From Nocardia nova SH22a (GTDB lineage Bacteria > Actinomycetota > Actinomycetes > Mycobacteriales > Mycobacteriaceae): a DNA stretch of 64,000 bases. Position 1 is the stretch's first letter. Every line of letters begins with the position of its first letter. The notes beneath the pieces are model-generated. The model was not told where the DNA came from, did not search any database, and was given only the letters and a program-made list of their open reading frames with translations. Shown here one piece after another: positions 1-7,083 of this stretch. The position numbers and the translations under genes were made by a program. The stretch spans positions 6,820,001 to 6,884,000 of the forward strand of contig NZ_CP006850.1 in NCBI RefSeq assembly GCF_000523235.1, in the 5' to 3' direction.

Positions 1-326
1 GCGGTGCCGTCGAAGACGTAGTCGGTGGAGATGTGCACCAGCCGCGCCCCGGTCTCCCGGCAGCGGGCCGCCAGGATCGCGGGACCGGTCGCATTGACGG
101 CCAGCGCCGCACCACGATCGGACTCGGCGGCGTCGACCGCGGTGTAGGCGGCGCAGTTGAGGACCACATCGCCCGGCCGCACGGCCGCCGCGACCGCGTC
201 CCCGTCGGTGATGTCGAGATCGGCACGGCCCAGGGCGACCGCTTCCGGCGCACGGGCCACGAGGGCGCGGCCGAGCTGTCCACCGGCGCCGGTGATCACG
301 ATCCGGGACTGAGAAACGGGGCTCAC
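1..326 (-). CDS. rmlD: dTDP-4-dehydrorhamnose reductase RmlD (partial)
   Basis: This is the N-terminal 108 codons of the enzyme that makes the last step of dTDP-L-rhamnose synthesis, the donor of the rhamnose linker between arabinogalactan and peptidoglycan. The gene runs off the left edge. The GTG start (complement 324-326) opens with SPVSQSRIVITGAGGQLG, a Rossmann dinucleotide loop GAGGQLG. It is followed by LNCAAYTAVD and, at the edge, HISTDYVFDG, both hallmarks of RmlD. It is divergent from the LCP ligase gene, as Rv3266c is from Rv3267 in M. tuberculosis. The identification rests on these motifs plus synteny. Confidence 0.88.
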   Translation of the reverse strand, partial: MSPVSQSRIVITGAGGQLGRALVARAPEAVALGRADLDITDGDAVAAAVRPGDVVLNCAAYTAVDAAESDRGAALAVNATGPAILAARCRETGARLVHISTDYVFDGT

Positions 327-487
327 CCGGCAAGTCTGGCACGCCGCGCCATCAGCGGTTCAGCGGTACGGGCAGTGGGGTTGACTAGCCTCCAAAGCGG
401 GAACCCACACCTCGGCGCCTGCCGGATCCGTCCGCGTGGCCGAGTTCCCGAACGGGGGTCGATCGCGAAGTGGAAAAGGAATATCGA

Positions 488-2044
488 GTGCCGCAGAACA
501 GAAGTGCATCGTCGCCGCGGCCGCGCGGCGCCGGTGCACCGCTGGCAGGCGGTCGCGTCCCGCGTGCCCGTGGTGTGCGCCCCGTCGCGGGACCGCCGGT
601 GAACCGGCCCGGGCGGATCCTCGCCGTCGCCGCGGCGGCCGTGGTCTTCATCGTGACCGGCTTCGGCTGGCACAGCGTCGACTCACTCGTCTCGGGCATC
701 GAGCGGATCGGCAATCTCGGCCTGGGCGGCGGCCACGACGGCGCGGTCGACATTCTGATGGTCGGCATCGACAGCCGCACCGACGCGCACGGCAATCCGC
801 TCAGCGACCAGGAGCGGGCCATGTTGCACGCCGGGGACGAGGTGGGCACCAACACCGACACCATCGTGCTGATCCGGGTGCCCAACGACGGCAGTTCGGC
901 GACCGCGATCTCGGTGCCGCGCGACTCGTACGTCGATATTCCGGGACTCGGCAAGGGCAAGATCAATTCCGCCTACGGCGCGACCAAGGAGGCCGCCCGG
1001 CAGAAGCTGGCCGATCAGGGGCTCTCGGATTCGCAGATCGAGGAGAAGTCCACCCAGGCGGGCAGGCAGGCGCTGATCAAGTCGGTGGCCAATCTCACCG
1101 GGATCACCGTCGATCACTACGCCGAGGTGGGCCTGCTCGGATTCGTGCTGCTCACCGATGCCGTGGGCGGCGTCCAGGTCTGTCTGAACAATCCGGTCGA
1201 CGAACCGCTGTCGGGTGCGGATTTCCCTGCTGGAGAACAGCGCCTGAGCGGGCCGCAGGCCTTGAGTTTCGTGCGGCAGCGCCACGATCTGCCGCGCGGG
1301 GACATCGATCGGATCGTGCGGCAGCAGGTGTTCATGGCCTCGCTGGTCAATCAATCGCTCAATGCCAAGATCCTGGCCAATCCCGGAAAACTGCGGGAAC
1401 TCAGCGATGCCGTCGGCCGCACCATCGTGCTGGACAAGGGCTGGGACGTGGTGTCGTTCATGCACCAGTTGCAGGATCTGTCCGGCGGCAAGGTGAACTT
1501 CGAGACCATCCCGGTGCAGAACCTCGACGCCACCACCTCCGACGGCGAATCGGTGGTGAAGGTGGATCCCAAGGCGGTCAAATCGTTCGTGGCGGCGGCG
1601 GTCGGCGGGAAGAGCGATGAGCACAGGGATTCCGACGCGGTGGCGCCGGACACGGTCACGACCGATGTGTACAACTCCGGGAGTACATCGGGGCTGGCCA
1701 CTCAGGTGGCACAGGCGTTGACGGGCAAGGGTTTCCACACCGGGAGCGTGGCCAACTGGACGGGTGAACCGGTGCGCAGCAGCCGGGTCCTCGCGGCGTC
1801 CACCTCGGATGCGAAGGCGAAAGCGGTGGCCGAGGCGCTCGGCGGGCTCACCGTGATCGCCGATCCGGAACTGTCGCAGGGCGCGATCCGCGTCGTCCTC
1901 GCCGATGACTACTCTGGTCCGGGCTCGGACGCGGGCTCGCTGTTCGATCTGTCGGGTACCTCGCAGACCTCCGGCGCCCCGACACCGGTACCGCCCGCGC
2001 CACCCATCGATGCAGGCCAGAACGGACCGAAATGCGTGAACTGA
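488..2044 (+). CDS. LytR-CpsA-Psr (LCP) family cell-wall glycopolymer ligase with LytR_C domain
   Basis: Predicted membrane-anchored phosphotransferase that attaches arabinogalactan or a similar polymer to peptidoglycan. A short basic cytoplasmic tail precedes one membrane helix (AVAAAAVVFIVTGFGW). The extracellular LCP domain shows DILMVGIDSR, TDTIVLIRV, AISVPRDSYVDIPG, KINSAYG and the Arg-rich motif FVRQRHDLPRGDIDRIVRQQ. A LytR_C domain (TTDVYNSGSTSGLA onward) and a Pro-rich tail complete it. The GTG at 488 has AAAAGGA seven bases upstream. An in-frame GTG at 470 is the alternative. By gene order it is the counterpart of Rv3267 (Lcp1), which is family knowledge and not tested here. Its 3' end overlaps the next gene by 13 bp, so the two are probably cotranscribed. 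Confidence 0.9.
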   Translation: MPQNRSASSPRPRGAGAPLAGGRVPRARGVRPVAGPPVNRPGRILAVAAAAVVFIVTGFGWHSVDSLVSGIERIGNLGLGGGHDGAVDILMVGIDSRTDAHGNPLSDQERAMLHAGDEVGTNTDTIVLIRVPNDGSSATAISVPRDSYVDIPGLGKGKINSAYGATKEAARQKLADQGLSDSQIEEKSTQAGRQALIKSVANLTGITVDHYAEVGLLGFVLLTDAVGGVQVCLNNPVDEPLSGADFPAGEQRLSGPQALSFVRQRHDLPRGDIDRIVRQQVFMASLVNQSLNAKILANPGKLRELSDAVGRTIVLDKGWDVVSFMHQLQDLSGGKVNFETIPVQNLDATTSDGESVVKVDPKAVKSFVAAAVGGKSDEHRDSDAVAPDTVTTDVYNSGSTSGLATQVAQALTGKGFHTGSVANWTGEPVRSSRVLAASTSDAKAKAVAEALGGLTVIADPELSQGAIRVVLADDYSGPGSDAGSLFDLSGTSQTSGAPTPVPPAPPIDAGQNGPKCVN

Positions 2045-2748
2045 ACGACACTCTCACCGATGCCCTGCTGGGTCCGATCCTCGCGCGCGAACCCGCGGCG
2101 CCGCGGATCACGCACTACGACGACAGCACCGGCGCCCGGATCGAGCTGTCGGCCCTCACGCTGGCGAACTGGGCGGCCAAGACCGCCAATATGATTCGCG
2201 ACGAATTCGGGCTGGCGCCCGGAGCCCGGGTGGCGGTCCTGCTGCCCGCGCACTGGCAGACCGCCGCGGTACTGCTGGGCTGCTGGTGGGCCGGGACCGA
2301 GGTGGTGCTGCGCCCCGACGCCGACGCCGAACTCGCGCTGGCGTGGGCGCCACGGCTCGACGAGACCGCCGACATTGCGGAGGTGGCAGCGCTGTCGCTC
2401 GACGCGATGGGCGGCCCGGTCCGGGATCTGCCGCCCGGCGTCACCGATTTCGCGACCTCGGTGCGCGGGCACGGCGACCAGTTCCGCCCCGCCGGTGCGG
2501 GCCCCGCACTCGACGGTGACGATGTCGCGAAGACGCTGGCCGCCGCCCGCGGTTCCGCCGAACGGCAGGGGTTCGGACCGGCCGATCGGGTGCTGTCGAC
2601 CACCGGCTGGGACACCCCCACCGAACTGATCGACGGACTGCTCGCGGTCTACGCCGCCGGCGCCTCCCTGGTGCAGGTCACCGCCGCCGATCCGGCGAAG
2701 CTGCCGCAGCGGATCGAATCCGAGCGGGTGACGATTCAGCGCGGCTGA
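2032..2748 (+). CDS. TIGR03089 family protein (AMP-binding-like N-terminal fragment)
   Basis: A 238-residue actinobacterial protein resembling only the N-terminal part of acyl-CoA synthetases. GARIELSALTLANWAAKTANMI and PGARVAVLLPAHWQTAAVLLGCWWAG match the first beta-alpha units of AMP-binding enzymes. There is no P-loop YTSGTTG motif and no C-terminal subdomain, so catalysis as an adenylating enzyme is unlikely. This is the normal size for the TIGR03089 family and not a truncation. It overlaps the LCP gene by 13 bp, as the equivalent gene follows Rv3267 in mycobacteria. Its function is unknown; the conserved position suggests a cell-envelope role. Confidence 0.8.
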   Translation: MRELNDTLTDALLGPILAREPAAPRITHYDDSTGARIELSALTLANWAAKTANMIRDEFGLAPGARVAVLLPAHWQTAAVLLGCWWAGTEVVLRPDADAELALAWAPRLDETADIAEVAALSLDAMGGPVRDLPPGVTDFATSVRGHGDQFRPAGAGPALDGDDVAKTLAAARGSAERQGFGPADRVLSTTGWDTPTELIDGLLAVYAAGASLVQVTAADPAKLPQRIESERVTIQRG

Positions 2749-2751
2749 ACT

Positions 2752-2818
2752 CCTACCCCGGTAGGGCACGACGATCCACCCGGAGACCGTTTTCGCCCCG
2801 TCGCGGTCTCCGTACTGT
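2752..2818 (+). promoter_or_regulatory. Candidate P450 promoter with upstream palindrome
   Basis: A 14-bp near-perfect palindrome, CCTACCCCGGTAGG with six of seven base pairs, lies at 2752-2765 just after the TIGR03089 stop codon. A TAnnnT -10-like box, TACTGT, is at 2813-2818, about 30 bp before the P450 start. The palindrome could be an operator or a weak terminator, but it has no T-run. Nothing besides position ties it to the P450. Confidence 0.3.
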
Positions 2819-2847
2819 GGAATTCAGCAGACCGACGACGAACGGGG

Positions 2848-4152
2848 ATGGCAATGACGCCACAGCACTGGTTCCGGTGGTTGGTGGTACAGGGAACGCC
2901 ACGGCTGGTCCTGAAGACGTACGCGCGCCGCGGCGAGCCCGTCGCGCAGCTGATGTCGAGTCCGGAGGCGGTGCGCGATCCGATACCGCTGCTGGAATCG
3001 GTGCGCGCGCGGGGACGGCTGGTGCACTCGCCGTTCGGCTGGACCAGCGCCGATCACGAGGTCATCCGGACGGTCCTGCGCGACAACAGCTTCGGAGTGG
3101 CGGCGGCCGAGGGATTCGTCCCCACTCCCCTGCGCCCGCTGCTGGACCGGGTGGAGTTGCCGCCGAATCCGGTGCAGCCGCCGTCGATGCTGGTGATCGA
3201 TCAGCCGGAGCACACCCGGATGCGCAAGCCGGTGGCCTCGGCGTTCACACCGCGGGCGATCAGGCGGCTGCAGGATCGCGTCGAATCGGTCACGGCCGAA
3301 CTGCTCGACGCGCTCCCGCCGGGCGGTGCGGCGGATCTGGTGGCCGACTACGCCGCGCAGGTGCCGATCGCGATCATCTCCGAAATGCTCGGCTTCCCCG
3401 ACGCCGACCGCAAGCGCTTCCTGGCCTGGGGTGACGCTGTGTCGCCCATGCTCGACATCGGGATCAGCTGGCGGACCACGCGGGCGGCTTCGGCGGCGAT
3501 CGTCGAGATGGACGGTTATCTCGACGCGCACATCGCCCGGCTGCGCCGTGAGCCGGGCGAGGACATTCTGTCCGGCCTGGTCGCCTCGGGTGACCTGGAC
3601 GACCGGGAACTGAAGGCCTCCGCGACCCTGCTGATGGGCGCCGGATTCGAAACCACGGTCAATCTGATCAGCAACGGCGTTGTGCAGCTGGTGAACCATC
3701 GCGAACAGCTGAACCGGCTGCTCGCGGAGCCGGAGCTGTGGCCGAACGCGGTCGAGGAGGTGCTGCGCTTCGACTCACCGGTGCAGAACACCGGGCGCAT
3801 CGCCGGTCACGACACCGAACTGGCCGGTGTGCATATCCGCAAGGGCAGCACGGTCGTGCTGTCGCTGTCGGGCGCCAATCGCGATCCGGCCGTCTTCGCC
3901 GAGCCGCATCGATTCGATGTCGCCCGCGCCAATGCCAAGGACCATCTGACCTTCTCCAGCGGAATCCACGCCTGCCTCGGCGCCAGCCTGGCCCGGATGG
4001 AGGGAGTGCACGCGCTGCGGGCATTGTTCGAGCGGTTCCCGGATCTGGTGCTCGCGGGCACGCCGCAGCGGCGGCCGCTGTTCACCCTGCACGGATACAG
4101 CCGGCTGCCGGTCGTGCTGGGACAGCGCGCGGCACAGACCAGCGGCGTGTGA
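2848..4152 (+). CDS. Cytochrome P450
   Basis: Soluble bacterial P450 of 434 residues, the usual length. The I-helix oxygen-activation motif AGFETT is at 265-270, the K-helix ExxR (EVLR) at 304-307, and the heme-binding loop FSSGIHACLG at 369-378 with Cys376 as the thiolate ligand. The substrate is unknown. No ferredoxin or ferredoxin reductase gene lies nearby, so electrons must come from a redox partner elsewhere. The start is ATG 2848 after ACGGGG; ATG 2854 is an alternative. It converges with the esterase gene, leaving only 6 bp between stop codons. Confidence 0.95.
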   Translation: MAMTPQHWFRWLVVQGTPRLVLKTYARRGEPVAQLMSSPEAVRDPIPLLESVRARGRLVHSPFGWTSADHEVIRTVLRDNSFGVAAAEGFVPTPLRPLLDRVELPPNPVQPPSMLVIDQPEHTRMRKPVASAFTPRAIRRLQDRVESVTAELLDALPPGGAADLVADYAAQVPIAIISEMLGFPDADRKRFLAWGDAVSPMLDIGISWRTTRAASAAIVEMDGYLDAHIARLRREPGEDILSGLVASGDLDDRELKASATLLMGAGFETTVNLISNGVVQLVNHREQLNRLLAEPELWPNAVEEVLRFDSPVQNTGRIAGHDTELAGVHIRKGSTVVLSLSGANRDPAVFAEPHRFDVARANAKDHLTFSSGIHACLGASLARMEGVHALRALFERFPDLVLAGTPQRRPLFTLHGYSRLPVVLGQRAAQTSGV

Positions 4153-4158
4153 TCGGAC

Positions 4159-5734
4159 TCAGCTGAAGCCGACCGCCTCGTCGCCCCACGCGGTGTGCAG
4201 ATCGTGGTCGGGATCGTCGACGACCCGGTCGGCGGAGTCGACGACCAGTGTGGTGCGGGTGGATTCGCGATAGGGCGGCCAGTGTTTGGAACCGTCCAGC
4301 GCCGCGGGCACACCGTGTTCGGCGAAGGCGAGCCAGCGCCGCATCATCCGCCCCGACTATCTCCATAGCCGCCTTGCGACCGCCGAGCCAGAAGGTCGGA
4401 TCGTGGTCGAAGGAACCGAAATTGCCGAAGATGTACGGCAATTCGGTGGCGTGCCCCGCACCGACGCGCGCGGCCTTCAGCATCGGGGTGGCCTGGTCGA
4501 AGCGGTACATCCAGGTGCGGCTGTGCCGGGAGTGCGCGTCGGCGACCCAGTGCGCGGGCATCCGGAACGCGGCGTCGGTGGACATCGCCAGCGCACCGCG
4601 GGTCTTGGCCAGATCCGGATAGGCGGAGGTGATCTCGGCGATCCGCTCGGGCGACAGCCCCGGATGCTCACCGGCGACGGCATTGAGCATGGCGTTCACC
4701 GCGTCGGGCGTGACCGGCATGATCGGCGACCGGAACAACCGGAACAGCGAGGCCTCGTCCCGGTTGGTGCCGATGATCAGCGGCACCCGGTGCGAGCGGC
4801 CCTGCTGGAAGCGGTCGGTGGGATAGGTCGGCAGCAGATCGCCGTCGACCACCGGTGCGGCGGCGAGCCGTCCCGGTGACTGCATCGGCACCTCGTCGAG
4901 CAGGATGCCCGCCGCCTCCACGATCCGCTCGATCGGGCATTCCAGCAGTTCGGCGGCGCGCTCGGGCGGCAGATCCAGCAGTTCGAGGAAGCGGTTCGCC
5001 ACCCCGGCCGCCCGGTCCGGGCCGAAGACGGTAGTGGCGGGCGGGCTCTGCGCGATGGCGCGATGGAACAGGCCCGCGGCCCGCGGGGAGGTGAGCAGCG
5101 CGGTCACGCATCCGGCGCCCGAGGATTCCCCGAAGACGGTCACATTGCCCGGATCGCCACCGAAGGCCGCGGCGTTGTCGCGCACCCATTCCAGTGCCGC
5201 GATCTGATCGTGCAGGCCCAGATTGGGGACGAATTCGTCACCCAGCGAGGACAGATCGAGGAAGCCGAGCGCGCCGAGCCGGTAGTTGACCGCCACCACG
5301 ACCACATCGCCGGTCTCGACCATCCGGCGGCCGTCGTAGATCGCCTGGGCGGCGGTGCCCAGGCAGTAGGCGCCGCCGTGCAACCACACCATCACCGGGC
5401 GCGGCTGGACCGGTTCGGCGGCCGGGGCCCAGACGTTGACCCACAGGCAGTCCTCGCCCATCCGCAGACCCGAGTCCACCGGGACCATATCGCCCATGCT
5501 CTGCGGGGCGATCTCACCGAATTCGGTGCAGTCGCGCACTCCGGACCAGGGCTCGGGCGGTTGCGGGCGCGCGAACCGGGCGGGGCCCGCGGGGGCCGCC
5601 GCATAGGGGATGCTGCGCCAGGCGTGCACGGATCCCTCGCGGAATCCGCGTACCGTGCCACTGGTGATGTGGGCGACGGGTCCTTCACCGAGTGAGTCCT
5701 CGGCCGGGGTCGCCTCGAAGAATTGAGTGCTCAT
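4159..5734 (-). pseudogene. Type-B carboxylesterase interrupted by a +1 frameshift
   Basis: Secreted-type or cytosolic alpha/beta-hydrolase of the carboxylesterase/cholinesterase family. The first ~460 residues are intact: oxyanion-hole HGG at 119-121, nucleophile elbow GESSG with Ser204, the GTNRDE acid region, and GAGHATELPYIFGN with the catalytic His. After AAMEIVG the frame is lost at a run of four C (4351-4354 on the plus strand). Removing one base joins the frame to MRRWLAFAEHGVP and a normal C-terminus ending at 4159, for 524 residues in total. Without correction the reading frame continues to 4082, into the P450 gene, with an unrelated Arg-rich tail. The start is ATG 5734 with GAGGAGG. 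It may be a real pseudogene or a homopolymer sequencing error. Confidence 0.85.
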
Positions 5735-5791
5735 CTCGCACCTCCTCGTACTCCCTGTACCGAGAGTACGTCCGAGATCATGATGTCGGCG

Positions 5792-6064
5792 TCATCCTCG
5801 GTCGATGTGGCCGAGGTCGCGGTCGGGGTCGATCCGGTCGCGCACGCGCTGTTTGAGCCGGGCGACATCGGGAAATCCACCGTCCGCCTTGCGGTCCCAG
5901 ATCTGCTCGTCGTCCACGGTGATCCGGAAGATCCCGCCGGTTCCGGGCACCAGGGCCACCTCGTCGAGGTCGGTGCCGAAAGTGCTGAGCAGCTCCTGTG
6001 CCACCCAACCGGCCCGCAGCAGCCACCGGCATTGCGTGCAATATTCGATCGCGATTCGCGCCAT
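5792..6064 (-). CDS. SelT/SelW/SelH-like (Rdx family) thioredoxin-fold protein
   Basis: A 90-residue protein opening with RIAIEYCTQCRWLLRAGW, the CxxC redox site of the Rdx family at residues 9-12. Here both positions are Cys and not selenocysteine. GTGGIFRITVDDEQIWDRK and GGFPDVARLKQRVRD match the family's second half. The role is presumed thiol redox; the partner is unknown. It lies 57 bp upstream of the esterase on the same strand. A TAGGGT box ends 7 bp before the ATG and no Shine-Dalgarno is visible, so the transcript may be leaderless. Confidence 0.85.
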   Translation of the reverse strand: MARIAIEYCTQCRWLLRAGWVAQELLSTFGTDLDEVALVPGTGGIFRITVDDEQIWDRKADGGFPDVARLKQRVRDRIDPDRDLGHIDRG

Positions 6065-6071
6065 GGCTGCG

Positions 6072-6077
6072 ACCCTA
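6072..6077 (-). promoter_or_regulatory. -10 box for leaderless SelW-like gene
   Basis: TAGGGT on the minus strand fits the actinobacterial TAnnnT -10 pattern and stands 7 bp before the ATG at 6064. The transcription start would fall on or next to the start codon. No ribosome-binding sequence precedes the ATG. Confidence 0.4.
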
Positions 6078-6209
6078 CTGAGAGCGGGGCCCGCACAGTT
6101 CCCGAGCGCGGCTCGCGGAAGATTTCAGCAACTCCTTCGCTATCAGTTCTGGTCAGAATCGTTGCCAGCCATCGTAGTGATCAACGATTAGCGACCACCG
6201 GATAGGCCG

Positions 6210-6617
6210 TCACGATTCGATATCACCATCGACATATACCCACGCCCCGTTAACACGAGCAAACCTGCTGCATTCGGAAAGAACGCCGCGGGCGCCACGC
6301 ATGCGGTACAGCGCGCGGAACTCGACCGTCCCGGTGTCGTCGAACAGCCCACCGGCCCGCGTATCGAAGATCTGCAACGACACCCAGTGCTGCTCCGGAT
6401 CGAGGTCGAGTCCGCGCGGGCGGGTGCGCGGGTGCCAGCTGCGGAGCAGATACTCCCGGTCGCCGACGGCGAACGCGGTGTAGCGCGAGCGCATCAGCGC
6501 CTCGGCGGTGGGTGCGGGGCTGCTGCCGTTCAGGCGCGGGCCACAACACCCGCCGAACCGCTCTCCGCTACCGCACGGGCACCGGTCGTCGTCGCCGGGG
6601 GTCGTGATGTCGGCCAT
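6210..6617 (-). CDS. YchJ family protein with SEC-C motif (UPF0225)
   Basis: 135-residue protein of the YchJ/UPF0225 family. It starts MADITTPGDDDRCPCGSG and contains the SEC-C-like zinc motif CPCGSGERFGGCCGP. The family's helical-beta core follows: ALMRSRYTAFAVGDREYLL, SWHP, and VEFRALYRMRGARGVLSECSRF. The function is unknown; SEC-C motifs usually bind zinc and proteins. The start at 6617 is the first ATG that gives the family N-terminus. It ends the same-strand series that begins with the SMC-like ATPase, with 7 bp to the next gene upstream. Confidence 0.88.
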   Translation of the reverse strand: MADITTPGDDDRCPCGSGERFGGCCGPRLNGSSPAPTAEALMRSRYTAFAVGDREYLLRSWHPRTRPRGLDLDPEQHWVSLQIFDTRAGGLFDDTGTVEFRALYRMRGARGVLSECSRFARVNGAWVYVDGDIES

Positions 6618-6624
6618 CGGTCGA

Positions 6625-7083
6625 TTATCGCCGCCGACGTCTCGCCGCCGCCGAACGGTTCGACCTCGGCGGGCGGGGGCGGGAGAAAACCGCCGGAACA
6701 CCCGCGGTGCCGATACGGTCGAGTTCCTCGGCCAGCCGTGCCGTCTCGTCGTACCAGTCGCGCAGTTCGCCGACCGTCGGCGCGGGCTCGGAATCGAGAT
6801 GGTGCCCCGACCGCGACAGCACCGCCCACAATCCGGCCACCCGCCCGGCGAGTTCGGGTCCGGCGCAGGTCTCCAGTGCCAGCAGTTGCGCGCGCATACT
6901 GCAGCGGGCCAGCGGCGGGGAGATCCGCGCCCACAGCCCGTCCACCGCCTGTTCCAACGCGATCCGCAGGATCCAGACCGTGGCCCGCGACCACAACCCG
7001 CCCGCATCGGTCACCGTGCCGTCGAGCAGTTCCGCGGCCGCGTCCAGACGCTCGGTGACCGTCGGCCTCACGGATCGAGCCAT
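6625..7083 (-). CDS. Conserved hypothetical partner of the SMC-like ATPase
   Basis: 152-residue, mostly helical protein without a recognisable motif. It opens MARSVRPTVTERLDAAAELL and ends in an Arg-rich tail (RPRPPRSNRSAAARRRRR) that could contact nucleic acid. The start codon lies inside the 3' end of the upstream ATPase gene (16-bp overlap), which argues for translational coupling and a joint function. The Walker-type ATPase plus small helical partner resembles ATPase/accessory-subunit pairs in DNA-processing systems, but that is inference. I do not recognise the family. Confidence 0.7.
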   Translation of the reverse strand: MARSVRPTVTERLDAAAELLDGTVTDAGGLWSRATVWILRIALEQAVDGLWARISPPLARCSMRAQLLALETCAGPELAGRVAGLWAVLSRSGHHLDSEPAPTVGELRDWYDETARLAEELDRIGTAGVPAVFSRPRPPRSNRSAAARRRRR

